Assembly (NCBI GenBank): GCA_016722565.1 | Contig: JADKIU010000002.1 | Coordinates: 186,001-250,000 of the forward strand | Direction: 5' to 3' | Length of the DNA stretch: 64,000 nt | Origin: Bacteroidota bacterium | GTDB taxonomy: Bacteria > Bacteroidota > Bacteroidia > 2-12-FULL-35-15 | Part shown: piece by piece, positions 1-8,742 of the stretch | Position numbering within the stretch: the stretch's first letter is position 1 | How the letters are laid out: the number at the start of each line of letters is the position of its first letter | Made by a program: the position numbers and the translations under genes | Notes under the pieces: model-generated | The model's input: only the letters and a program-made list of their open reading frames with translations | The model's database searches: none | Told to the model about the DNA's origin: nothing

Positions 1-1916
1 GTCTCTATATGTAAAGAATGGTCGAGTGCTCCCAGGTTACTCAAGCCTTCTGTAATAAAAGCGATGGCAATAAAGAGGTTGAGAGTTAAGCATGTCCAAC
101 GTACTACATCTGTTTTGAATTTTGAAATGACAAGCATGCAAAATCCGGAAAAGAAAAGGAGATTGTACATTCCAAGAACCACTGATTTGATATTAAGTGT
201 CGAATAATCACGGATTTCCATAATTGCACCTGGATCTGCCCATGCTTCAGTGGATGGTACTTTGATGAGCGACTTATTATAAAGCATTTCAAAATATAAA
301 GATAGCTCATTGCTAAAGGTGAAATAAGTAATAAGAAAGAGTGAGATGCCCATTGCATATTCTGTAAACGAATAAATAGAGAATTTTTTAGTTTCTATAT
401 CAACTAGCGGCTTCTTTTTGTTCACATAGATCATAGTGCCAAGCATCATAATCACAAATACAGAAGTAAATAATGAAATATTTGCAAAAGGTGTAGATTG
501 AGCATATAGTTCAGGATAATAACGATACGAATCAGCTATCACTGTCCAATCTTGTAATAGACTTAATATGGCTAACAGAATCATCGAATAACCCATCCAT
601 TCATAAAAACGAATCCCTTTATATCTTCCGATAGAAAATAATATAACGGCTTCTGTTGCCCAGAATAATGTAACCCAATCACCTTCAAGTTGAACAGGAA
701 CCGCAATTGTGATAAAACTTAATACAAGTGCGATTAATAAATAGAATAGTTTTCTATCAAGTAGTTTGTTTTTGAATACGATGAATGCAAAAACGAAATG
801 AACAAGTGCATTGGCAACTGTAAATACGCCTAGGTAATCGTTGGTGTTCTCGTAGTTAAGAGTTGCATATCCTATTCCGAAAAAAATGAAGCTATTCGAA
901 ACAATGCGAATCACATCCCACGCACTAAATTTTTCCTGTTTAATAATTTTATAAGCCATATTGCTCATGTAAAAAATTATAAAAAACAAGGAAGAAAAGA
1001 TGATTGAGATTTTAGAATAATTCTCAAAGCGATAATTGGTTACCATCCATATGAAAAAAATCAACCACGTAAAGCCAAAGGCAAGATGGTTGAGCACTTG
1101 CCAATATTTCTTAAAGGATAAAAACAGGATTCCAATATTCACAATCACCATATACGAAAACATCACTTCAACCTTTCCAGATCCATCACTCAAGAGCATC
1201 GGAACAGCATAAGCACCAACCAGTCCAATAATACCGATTACTTGTAAATTGTAAACCGTGGCCGCATAAACTGTGAACATGGTAAATACAACCATAATAG
1301 CAAATGCCGGAATTTGTCCGAACATGCCATATAAACTATAAGCGATAAAAGTGGTAAAGTAGAGTGAAGCCATCCCGCCACTAAGTAATACTGCACTAAA
1401 TGCTTTATAATTGGGTTTTAAGCGCAATGCAATAAATAACAAAATTCCTCCTGCTACATAAGCAAGTACAATGCGTGCGAGTGGCCCCAACATGTCGTTG
1501 TCAATGGCATATTTAACACCAATCCCTAATCCAATTACCAATATTACGATACCGATGATGGTAATTAGTTTACCACCCACAAATGCTTCAAAATTAAAAT
1601 CAGATTTTGGTTTGGGTGTAATAGGTGGAATGTATTGTTGCTGAACAGGAGTGACAATTGGTTGTTCTAGTTTCACAACAGGCGTTTCCTCTTTCACTTC
1701 TGGTATCACTTCCTTTTTGATTTCAGGAACGATTTCAATTTTAGGTTCCGGGACAATTACAACAGGTGGAATACTGATTTTTTGTTCCGTTGTACCTTTT
1801 TGAAGTACTTCTAATTGTTGTTTTAAAGCAGCGAGTTCTTGATGGTATTTATCTAAATTGTTTGATAAAATCAACATCTTCTGCCCGATGAGATTTATCT
1901 TTTCTTCGTTTGTCAT
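1..1916 (-). CDS. DUF2339 multi-pass membrane protein (3' end cut by window)
   Basis: The reading frame is open from the ATG at 1916 to the window edge (638 complete codons), so the C-terminus is missing. Residues 1-45 contain a short coiled coil (KYHQELAALKQQLEVLQK). A Pro/Glu/Val-rich linker (about 47-110) follows, then a long series of hydrophobic segments beginning near FNFEAFVGGKLITIIGIVIL. A cytosolic coiled-coil head, a low-complexity linker and very many TM helices are the usual pattern of DUF2339 predicted membrane proteins, whose function is unknown. The frame was checked at several points and shows no break. The gene has its own start, 81 nt downstream of the neighbouring HTH gene, and a terminator separates the two. 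Confidence 0.8.
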   Translation of the reverse strand, partial: MTNEEKINLIGQKMLILSNNLDKYHQELAALKQQLEVLQKGTTEQKISIPPVVIVPEPKIEIVPEIKKEVIPEVKEETPVVKLEQPIVTPVQQQYIPPITPKPKSDFNFEAFVGGKLITIIGIVILVIGLGIGVKYAIDNDMLGPLARIVLAYVAGGILLFIALRLKPNYKAFSAVLLSGGMASLYFTTFIAYSLYGMFGQIPAFAIMVVFTMFTVYAATVYNLQVIGIIGLVGAYAVPMLLSDGSGKVEVMFSYMVIVNIGILFLSFKKYWQVLNHLAFGFTWLIFFIWMVTNYRFENYSKISIIFSSLFFIIFYMSNMAYKIIKQEKFSAWDVIRIVSNSFIFFGIGYATLNYENTNDYLGVFTVANALVHFVFAFIVFKNKLLDRKLFYLLIALVLSFITIAVPVQLEGDWVTLFWATEAVILFSIGRYKGIRFYEWMGYSMILLAILSLLQDWTVIADSYRYYPELYAQSTPFANISLFTSVFVIMMLGTMIYVNKKKPLVDIETKKFSIYSFTEYAMGISLFLITYFTFSNELSLYFEMLYNKSLIKVPSTEAWADPGAIMEIRDYSTLNIKSVVLGMYNLLFFSGFCMLVISKFKTDVVRWTCLTLNLFIAIAFITEGLSNLGALDHSLHIE

Positions 1917-1942
1917 ATTTTATTTTATCCGATATTAGTTTC

Positions 1943-1976
1943 AAAAAAAATGCTGATTCTAAAGAAAATCAGCATT
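1943..1976 (-). terminator. Rho-independent terminator after the HTH gene
   Basis: A perfect 10-bp inverted repeat (aatgctgatt at 1949-1958 and its complement at 1967-1976) has an 8-nt loop. On the minus strand it is followed by a run of eight T (1950-1943). It lies between the HTH gene and the DUF2339 gene and insulates the two. Confidence 0.75.
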
Positions 1977-1997
1977 CAATGGTTGATATTAGGAAAT

Positions 1998-2390
1998 CTA
2001 TTTTTTTATAATCTGTGCTTCTAAAGCATCAATCAATAAATCTTTTTGACGAACTTCCGCACGCAATTCTTCAATTTCTTGGCGGAGTGCTTTTAATTCA
2101 AGTGTAAATTTTGCTTCTTCCTTACTCCAAATATTTACGTTATAGTAAGGCTCTTTTTCAAAATCAAACCCTTCAAAATTTTCACGAAAAAAGCTATATA
2201 AAGGGATTCGTAATTCTTTCGAAATTAATTCGAGTGTTCGTATTTCGAGGGTGTTATTTTCAAGGGCATAATCCAATTCCGACTCGGAAATGTTCAGATA
2301 CGATGCTAAATCAGCATACGTAAACTTCTTCATCTCTAATACTTGAAGTATTTTAGATTTCAAGTTCATCATATTCTCTACAGTTTTCAT
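1998..2390 (-). CDS. Small XRE-like HTH protein with C-terminal coiled coil
   Basis: A 130-residue protein. Residues about 10-65 look like a helix-turn-helix of the XRE/Cro kind (TYADLASYLNISESELDYAL, then ELISKELRIPLYSFF). Residues about 92-128 form a Leu/Glu/Lys heptad coiled coil (LRQEIEELRAEVRQKDLLID), suggesting a dimeric DNA-binding protein. Several Met codons lie at the N-terminus (MKTVENMMNLK), so the start could be 7 or 8 codons further in. Its target is not evident. It is followed by its own terminator, so it is probably a monocistronic regulator. Similar short HTH-plus-coiled-coil proteins are common in Bacteroidota and mostly uncharacterised. Confidence 0.65.
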   Translation of the reverse strand: MKTVENMMNLKSKILQVLEMKKFTYADLASYLNISESELDYALENNTLEIRTLELISKELRIPLYSFFRENFEGFDFEKEPYYNVNIWSKEEAKFTLELKALRQEIEELRAEVRQKDLLIDALEAQIIKK

Positions 2391-2471
2391 AAATCAAGCA
2401 CTAAGTTACAAATTTTAACTTTAATACGGATTTTAGTCTATAAAAGTTATGAATTCAGCGATTTATTTCGA

Positions 2472-3068
2472 TTATTTACCCGGAAAAGTAGCCGGCTCTG
2501 GTTCTTTGGTCTCTGCAACAAAGGTGTTTAGAAAGTCCTCCCATTTTGTATCTTTATATTTCCCACTTCCAAAGAATTTCAAATATGGCTCAAATTGATC
2601 GGCTTTGTAGTAGCCAACTACTGTATGAAGCTTTTTGATGTCTTCGTTTAAAAAAACAACGGATGGATAGGAGAGTTTGCCTTCAAGTATGGATATAGCA
2701 AAGTCGTGAACCGGTCGTGGTGTTCCTTCCGGATTTTTATTCGCAAATACATATCCATTAAATTTAACGCTATCACGCGTTTCTGCATCAAATTTAACAG
2801 GATAATAGTGTTCATTCAGATATTTGGCAATAATAGGGTGTCCAAAGGTGTTTTTTGACATCATTTTACAAGGCCCGCACCAGCTGGTATAGATGTCTAC
2901 CATTATAGGCTTGGGATTTTTCTTTTGAAGGGCTACAGCTTCTTCAAATGTATACCATTTTACTGGTCCGGCTGTTTCATCCTTTTCAATCATGGCTTTG
3001 TCAATAAAACTTTGAGCAATAACCACAATTGTTGCAATTCCTAAAGCGAAAAGTATTTTTTTAATCAT
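2472..3068 (-). CDS. Exported thioredoxin-family protein
   Basis: From the Met at 3068 the protein starts with MIKKILFALGIATIVVIAQS, a signal peptide or membrane anchor. A thioredoxin-like domain follows with the redox motif WCGPCK in DIYTSWCGPCKMMS. The later KFDAETRD and GTPRP segments and a cis-Pro-like region (GKLSYPSVVFLNE) fit thioredoxin_7/DUF255-like periplasmic thiol-disulphide proteins. An upstream in-frame Met at 3122 exists but lies inside the terminator hairpin of the preceding gene and adds a charged leader before the signal peptide, so 3068 is preferred. The likely role is reduction or oxidation of periplasmic thiols. The C-terminal tail is Pro/Glu-rich. Confidence 0.8.
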   Translation of the reverse strand: MIKKILFALGIATIVVIAQSFIDKAMIEKDETAGPVKWYTFEEAVALQKKNPKPIMVDIYTSWCGPCKMMSKNTFGHPIIAKYLNEHYYPVKFDAETRDSVKFNGYVFANKNPEGTPRPVHDFAISILEGKLSYPSVVFLNEDIKKLHTVVGYYKADQFEPYLKFFGSGKYKDTKWEDFLNTFVAETKEPEPATFPGK

Positions 3069-3107
3069 GACTTTAATTTTAGTTGAGTAAAGGTAGCGTT
3101 TTAATGC

Positions 3108-3145
3108 AAAAAGGTCAAACATTGTACCAATGTTTGACCTTTTTT
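3108..3145. terminator. Bidirectional-type terminator between POT transporter and thioredoxin genes
   Basis: A perfect 12-bp stem (ggtcaaacattg at 3113-3124, complement at 3128-3139) has a 3-nt loop, flanked by A5 on the left and T6 on the right. It ends transcription of the leftward transporter gene and argues against the thioredoxin start at 3122. Confidence 0.8.
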
Positions 3146-3162
3146 GTGATTAATTAAGATTC

Positions 3163-4851
3163 TTATTGTACTCCGTGCATTAGCTTTTTTAATACCGGTT
3201 TTAATGAGAATAGTAAAATGGCTGCAATACCTGTTAAAACAACAAATACCATAAAGAATTCGTACAAATTGTGGATTTCAAATCCTACAAATACAGGGTT
3301 TTCTGCACTAATGTGGTTCTTAGATAAGATGTCCAATTGTTCTGCAGTAGGAACAACTTTTTTATCCAATACATCTTGTAAGTTAATACCTAGTTCAGTC
3401 GCTTTTAAAAATTTATCACCAGTGTTAGGTAAAATGGAACCAAGTGTTCCTGCTAAAGCATATCCGGCAGCATTGGATAGGAAAAACACACCGAATAATA
3501 AAGATGCGAATCGTTTTGGAGATAATTTACCCACAAGTGATAAGCCGATAGGTGATAGACAAAGCTCAGCAAAGGTTTGAATCAAATAAAGTAAAATCAA
3601 CCATTTGATTCCTAATAAACCACTGTTTCCTAAATCTTTTACATTGTTCGCAATAATGAAATAACTCACAGCAATCAATGCTAATCCGATGGCTTGTTTC
3701 ATTGGAGACATTGGTTCTTTCCCTTTTGCTCTTAGTTTGTCCCATAAAATACTAAATGGCAAAGCAAATGCAAATACGAATACCCCATTGAATACTTGTA
3801 CCATGGAAGCCGGCATGTCCCATCCAAAGAAATTTAAGTCCGTTTGGTTATCTGCAATAAACGTTAGTGACGATCCTGCTTGCTCAAATGCTGCCCAGAA
3901 GAAGATAACAAAGAAGGCAACGATATAAATTACGATGATTCGGTCTCTTTCTACTTTTGTTAATGAGCTATCGGAAATAATCAATCCAGCTAACGTAATA
4001 CCACTAGCATAGATAATCGGATAAATTAATGTTTTGATAAAGTTATTTCCATCCAGAATGTAACGGAAAAGGAAGAATAAAGCAATAAAAGAAATAACTG
4101 CAATGATCAAAGATTTTGTAGAGAAAACAGCTTTTTGTGCTTCTCCTTCTTCATAATCTGAATGATCATTTTTAGAAGGTAATCCTCCTAACGGTTTTCC
4201 CTCAGGAGTTACTACATATTTGTTTTTTAAGAAGAAGAAAACCAAGGTTCCAACAATCATTGCAATTGATGCAGCAAGGAAGCCCCATTTGAATGCATGT
4301 ACATCTCTAATTCCACCAACTTCAACATCACCAATATAAGGACAAATGGTTTGACCTAAAAAAGCTCCTAAGTTGATACCCATATAGAAAATAGTGAAGG
4401 CTGTATCTAGTTTACTTTTTTCTTGTTTTGGATATAAACTTCCAACCATACTTGAAATATTCGGCTTAAAGAATCCGTTTCCAAATACAATCACCCCCAA
4501 TGCTGTCCACATTAATGTATTGGCTAACCCCAAATTTGTAGAAAAAACGCTTGCACTAAAAAATAATAATAACTGTCCGGCAGCCATCATTGCCCCACCC
4601 AACATAATACAATTTCTATTTCCGAAAAAACGGTCAGAGATAAATCCACCTAACATCGGAGTTAAATAACATAAACCAAGAAAACCACCATAAAGTAAGG
4701 AAGCATCTTCCTCTTTCATCATTAGTGAGTTTACCAAGAATAAAGTAAGAATTGCGCGCATTCCATAAAAGTTGAATCGCTCCCACATTTCTGTTCCAAA
4801 TAATACCCATAATCCTTTTGGGTGACCCTTTTTAGCTGTTGCTGTAGACAT
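3163..4851 (-). CDS. POT/PTR-family proton-dependent oligopeptide transporter
   Basis: A 562-residue polytopic inner-membrane protein. The family signature is visible: EMWERFNFYGMR near residue 17 (the ExxERF proton-coupling motif of POT carriers) and FTIFYMGINLGAFLG near 152-166 (PTR2 signature). About 14 hydrophobic helices and a length of 500-600 residues are normal for bacterial DtpT/YjdL-type symporters, which import di- and tripeptides with protons. It lies next to a secreted dipeptidyl peptidase gene in the same orientation, which would supply dipeptides. A good Bacteroidota promoter precedes it and a strong terminator follows. Confidence 0.92.
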   Translation of the reverse strand: MSTATAKKGHPKGLWVLFGTEMWERFNFYGMRAILTLFLVNSLMMKEEDASLLYGGFLGLCYLTPMLGGFISDRFFGNRNCIMLGGAMMAAGQLLLFFSASVFSTNLGLANTLMWTALGVIVFGNGFFKPNISSMVGSLYPKQEKSKLDTAFTIFYMGINLGAFLGQTICPYIGDVEVGGIRDVHAFKWGFLAASIAMIVGTLVFFFLKNKYVVTPEGKPLGGLPSKNDHSDYEEGEAQKAVFSTKSLIIAVISFIALFFLFRYILDGNNFIKTLIYPIIYASGITLAGLIISDSSLTKVERDRIIVIYIVAFFVIFFWAAFEQAGSSLTFIADNQTDLNFFGWDMPASMVQVFNGVFVFAFALPFSILWDKLRAKGKEPMSPMKQAIGLALIAVSYFIIANNVKDLGNSGLLGIKWLILLYLIQTFAELCLSPIGLSLVGKLSPKRFASLLFGVFFLSNAAGYALAGTLGSILPNTGDKFLKATELGINLQDVLDKKVVPTAEQLDILSKNHISAENPVFVGFEIHNLYEFFMVFVVLTGIAAILLFSLKPVLKKLMHGVQ

Positions 4852-4882
4852 ATATTTTATAGTATTTATTAATTGAACCCTG

Positions 4883-4913
4883 CGAATATATATAAATTAG
4901 CATAAAGTACAAA
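4883..4913 (-). promoter_or_regulatory. Bacteroidota-type promoter of the POT transporter
   Basis: On the minus strand TTTG (4913-4910) is followed after exactly 19 nt by TATATTCG (4890-4883). This matches the Bacteroidota -33 TTTG / -7 TAnnTTTG pattern with one mismatch in the -7 box. The ATG lies 32 nt further downstream. Confidence 0.6.
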
Positions 4914-4958
4914 CTCTTATGCATTCATATTGCCTTACAGCGGTTTATTGTCGATAGA

Positions 4959-7139
4959 TTAAAGGTTATTCAAGATGAAGTCCGTCATTTTTGTGTACAG
5001 GTGGAAAGAAGTGTTTCCTCCATAAATGCTATGATTTTTATCCGGATAAATAAACAAGTCGAATTGCTTATTCGCTTTCACTAAGGCAGTTATCATCTCC
5101 ATCGTATTCTGATAATGCACATTATCATCTGCACTTCCATGAATTAACAAGTATTTGCCTTTTAATTTATCTACATGATTGATAGGCGAATTATCATCAT
5201 ATCCACTTGCGTTCTCTTGTGGCAAACTCATAAAACGCTCAGTATAGATATTATCGTAATACCTCCAATTCGTAACCGGTGCTACAGCGATTGCTGTTTT
5301 AAAATAATCGGCTCCTTTGGTAATACAAAGTGAGCTTAAATAGCCGCCAAAGCTCCAACCCCATGTTCCTATTCTGGATTTATCAACATAAGGTAATGTG
5401 GCTAAATATTTAGCTGTTTCAATTTGGTCAGTTACTTCTAATTTTCCAAGTTGTTTGTAGGTACTATGCTTAAATGCTTTTCCACGATACATTGTTCCTC
5501 TGTTGTCCACACACATAACAATGTATCCCTTTTGGGTTAACATTTGGTGCCAGAAATAATTTCTTCCTGCAAAGGAGTTGTTTACCTGATTGCTTCCCGG
5601 GCCACCATAAAATGTTAAAAATACAGGGTATTTTTTTGTGGGATCAAAATTAGATGGTTTCATCATCCATGCATTTAGCTCAATTCCTTCAGATGTTTTG
5701 AACATAAAGAGTTCTTTTTTACTCATGTCAAATTCCGCCATTTTTTTTACCAATGCGTCATTATTTTCAAGCACACGTATTTGTTTTCCTTGTGCGTTGT
5801 AAATAGCTATAAAAGTAGGTGTGTTTGCGGTTGAAAAGAAATTGATATAGTACTTCATACCGTTGCTGAAATCAGGGGCATGCGTACCTTTTTCTGTAGA
5901 TATCTTCTTCTTGCCGGTGCCGTCCAATTTAATAGAGTAGATGTCCTTTTCAGTTGGCGTTGTTTCAGAAGCGGTATAAAAAATGGTTTTTGTTTTTTCG
6001 TCAATGCCTTTGAAATTGACAACATCCCAATGCCCTTTGGTGATTTGATTCAATAATTTACCGGTCATATCATACCTGTAAATATGGTTAAACCCATCTT
6101 TTTCATGCGTAATGATAAAACTACTTTTGTCTGCCGTAAAATAAACATAATCTCCTTGTGCCTGGTGAATGTCAATATACGTATCACAACTTTCGGTGTA
6201 TACAACTTTGGATTCACCGGTTGTTGCATTGTTAAATAATAATTCCAATTTATTTTGATAACGAATCATTCTAACAATTGAAAGGGTATTGGATTCCATT
6301 GTCCACTTAATTCGAGGAATGTACTGATTTACTTCTTTCCCGATATCCATTATTTTGTCGGAAGCACTGGCTAAATCAAACGTATGAATGGTTACGATTG
6401 AATTGTCCTCTCCAGCCTTAGGATATTTGAATTGATAAGCAGAAGGATAAAGTTGGTTGTTAAATTCGTCAAACGAAAATTCTTTTACTTTGCTTTCATC
6501 AAATTTATAATAGGCAATTTTTTTGCTATCAGGGCTCCAGAAATAGGCAACTGAAAATGCAAACTCCTCCTCGTGTACCCAATCTGTTGCACCATTGATG
6601 ATATTGTTGTGCAAACCGTCTTTGGTTACTTGTGTTTCTTTACCAGAAGTTAAGTCTTTGATGTAGATGTTATTTCCTCTCACAAAGCCTACTTTACTAC
6701 CGTCAGGTGAAAAGGTAGCATACATTTGTTTTTCACCCGTGCTTACCGGAGTTACTACTTTTGTTTTTCTATCATATACATAATAGTTTTTTCGAGTAGA
6801 ATGACGATAAATTTGTTCCGTTTCAGATGCTAGAAGCATTTTTGTTTCATCCGGACTAAATTGATAACTATCGATACTGATTGATTTGCCATCTATTTTG
6901 AGGTCAGCCTCTGAAATTATCACTACCGGATCAGATGCTTTGGCATATTCATATTGCAAAATTTTACCGCCAGCCATTGTCGAATAATGAAGTCCATCCT
7001 TCATAGAAACAAGTCCATATACACTGTTTGCTGTAAATGTTCCTGTTTTAAAAATATCCTCTAGTGTAATGTTCTTTTTTTGTGCATTCAGGTTAACTGA
7101 AAACAAGAGTGTAAAAGCGATAATAAAAAGTCGTTTCAT
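4959..7139 (-). CDS. Dipeptidyl peptidase IV-type S9B serine peptidase
   Basis: A signal peptide (MKRLFIIAFTLLFSVNLNAQ) is followed by a beta-propeller DPPIV_N region and a C-terminal alpha/beta hydrolase. The catalytic Ser is in GTWGWSFGGY (about residue 598), the Asp in HGSADDNVH (about 673) and the His in KNHSIYGG (about 705). The Ser-Asp-His spacing follows that of human DPP4. The DWVHEEEFAF segment holds the Glu pair that binds the substrate N-terminus, so X-Pro or X-Ala dipeptide release is expected. Numbering counts from the alternative Met at 7145; the start at 7139 gives a cleaner signal peptide. It acts in the periplasm and probably feeds the adjacent peptide transporter. Confidence 0.92.
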   Translation of the reverse strand: MKRLFIIAFTLLFSVNLNAQKKNITLEDIFKTGTFTANSVYGLVSMKDGLHYSTMAGGKILQYEYAKASDPVVIISEADLKIDGKSISIDSYQFSPDETKMLLASETEQIYRHSTRKNYYVYDRKTKVVTPVSTGEKQMYATFSPDGSKVGFVRGNNIYIKDLTSGKETQVTKDGLHNNIINGATDWVHEEEFAFSVAYFWSPDSKKIAYYKFDESKVKEFSFDEFNNQLYPSAYQFKYPKAGEDNSIVTIHTFDLASASDKIMDIGKEVNQYIPRIKWTMESNTLSIVRMIRYQNKLELLFNNATTGESKVVYTESCDTYIDIHQAQGDYVYFTADKSSFIITHEKDGFNHIYRYDMTGKLLNQITKGHWDVVNFKGIDEKTKTIFYTASETTPTEKDIYSIKLDGTGKKKISTEKGTHAPDFSNGMKYYINFFSTANTPTFIAIYNAQGKQIRVLENNDALVKKMAEFDMSKKELFMFKTSEGIELNAWMMKPSNFDPTKKYPVFLTFYGGPGSNQVNNSFAGRNYFWHQMLTQKGYIVMCVDNRGTMYRGKAFKHSTYKQLGKLEVTDQIETAKYLATLPYVDKSRIGTWGWSFGGYLSSLCITKGADYFKTAIAVAPVTNWRYYDNIYTERFMSLPQENASGYDDNSPINHVDKLKGKYLLIHGSADDNVHYQNTMEMITALVKANKQFDLFIYPDKNHSIYGGNTSFHLYTKMTDFILNNL

Positions 7140-7227
7140 AATCATTTTATTTATTTAATTTTGATTGGAACGAAAATAGCAAAATTCACTTGAAGAAACA
7201 GCAAAAAAGTGATGAGCGGTTGGGTAA

Positions 7228-8658
7228 ATGGATACAATTATTAAAACAGATATGAATTATAATAAAATAACACCATTGATTCTTAAAAAACTAAAGGAAA
7301 TAGTTGGCGAAAACTATGTTTTAGTTGACACAGATAGTTTAAACAATTATGGACATGATGAGACGGAGTCGCTTGTTTTTTTACCCGAAGTGGTTGTGAA
7401 ACCCAAAACCGCAAAAGAAATATCTGAAATACTAAGGCTTGCAAATATAGAATTAATACCAGTTACTGCTCGCGGAGCCGGTACCGGTTTGAGTGGGGGA
7501 GCTTTACCAATTTATGCAGGAATTATTTTGTCAATGGAACGATTCAACCAAATTTTGAAAATTGACGAACGTAATTTACAAGCAACTGTTGAGCCGGGAG
7601 TAATCAATGAAGTTTTTCAAAATGCTGTGAAGGAATTAGGTTTATTTTATCCGCCCGATCCTGCAAGTAAAGGCAGTTGCTTTTTAGGTGGCAATGTTGC
7701 AGAAAGTAGTGGAGGTCCTAAGTGTGTGAAATATGGAACAACAAAAGATTATATTTTGAATTTAGAAGTTGTATTGCCTACAGGAGAAATTATTGAAACA
7801 GGCGCCAATACGCTTAAAAATTCTACAGGATATAATTTAACACAATTGATGGTGGGGAGTGAAGGAACATTGTGTGTCGTAACAAAAATCATTGTGAAAT
7901 TATTACCGCTTCCTAAATACGATTTATTAATGCTTGTTCCCTTTAAAAGTTTGGACGAAGCATGTGCAGCAGTGAGTGAAGTTTTTAGAGCCGGATTTAC
8001 CCTAAGTGCCATGGAATTGATGGAACGTGATGCATTGGATTGGGTGAGCAAGTATGTGCAAAGTAATGTCGTAAAGTTAGAAGATGATATTCAAGCACAT
8101 TTACTTATTGAAGTGGATGGAAATGATTTGGATGTATTGATGAAAGAAATGGAAGCCATTGCGGAATTAATGAATAAATATCACATTGCGGATATTCTTT
8201 TTGCTGAATCTGCTGCTCAAAAAAATGAATTGTGGCGGTTGAGACGTGGTATAAATGAAGCTGTTAAAAATAATGCAATCAGCAAAGAACAAGATACTGT
8301 GGTTCCAAGGGCTGAACTTCCCAAATTGGTGAAGGGAGTAAAAGAAGTAGGGGAGCGGTATCATTTTAAAACGGTTTGTTATGGTCATGCAGGAGATGGA
8401 AATCTTCATATTCGATTGATAAAAGGTGATTTAACCGATGAACAATGGAATGGTGACTACATTAAAAAAGCGATTGCTGAAATATTTACAATTTGTAAAC
8501 AACTAGGAGGAACAATTAGTGGTGAACATGGAATCGGTTTGGTACAACAGGAATACATGCATCTTGTTTTTTCGGAAAAGGCATTAGAAATTCAACGAAA
8601 TATTAAAAAAGTATTTGATCCGAATGGGATATTAAATCCTGGAAAAATGTTTGGATAG
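7228..8658 (+). CDS. GlcD-like FAD-linked oxidase (glycolate/lactate type)
   Basis: 476 residues, typical for GlcD-like enzymes. An FAD_binding_4 (PCMH) domain spans about residues 55-230, with the flavin-contacting motifs PVTARGAGTGLSGGA and GSCFLGGNVAESSGG. The FAD-oxidase C-terminal domain spans about 235-475, including CYGHAGDGNLHIR (metal/substrate histidines) and GTISGEHGIGL. The enzyme is expected to oxidise 2-hydroxy acids such as glycolate or D-lactate. No Fe-S partner (GlcE/GlcF) is adjacent, so the electron acceptor is unknown. A second in-frame Met at 7252 is an alternative start. It is transcribed divergently from the peptidase gene with an 88-nt gap. Confidence 0.88.
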   Translation: MDTIIKTDMNYNKITPLILKKLKEIVGENYVLVDTDSLNNYGHDETESLVFLPEVVVKPKTAKEISEILRLANIELIPVTARGAGTGLSGGALPIYAGIILSMERFNQILKIDERNLQATVEPGVINEVFQNAVKELGLFYPPDPASKGSCFLGGNVAESSGGPKCVKYGTTKDYILNLEVVLPTGEIIETGANTLKNSTGYNLTQLMVGSEGTLCVVTKIIVKLLPLPKYDLLMLVPFKSLDEACAAVSEVFRAGFTLSAMELMERDALDWVSKYVQSNVVKLEDDIQAHLLIEVDGNDLDVLMKEMEAIAELMNKYHIADILFAESAAQKNELWRLRRGINEAVKNNAISKEQDTVVPRAELPKLVKGVKEVGERYHFKTVCYGHAGDGNLHIRLIKGDLTDEQWNGDYIKKAIAEIFTICKQLGGTISGEHGIGLVQQEYMHLVFSEKALEIQRNIKKVFDPNGILNPGKMFG

Positions 8659-8660
8659 TT

Positions 8661-8701
8661 TCTCTATTCAATAGTTGGCAATGCAACTATTCTAAAAGAG
8701 A
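8661..8701 (+). terminator. Inverted repeat after the FAD oxidase gene
   Basis: An 8-bp stem (aatagttg at 8670-8677, complement at 8684-8691) has a 6-nt loop, extended after an internal loop by tctct (8661-8665) pairing with agaga (8697-8701). It sits just after the stop codon as a terminator would, but no T-run follows, so termination is uncertain. Confidence 0.3.
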
Positions 8702-8742
8702 ATGCATCCTGTACATGAACCCGAATTAAAATCTCCATCCTC

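Noticed and set aside
3068..3122. Upstream start for the thioredoxin gene at 3122
   Set aside because: The Met lies inside a perfect terminator hairpin and would place 18 residues before the signal peptide.
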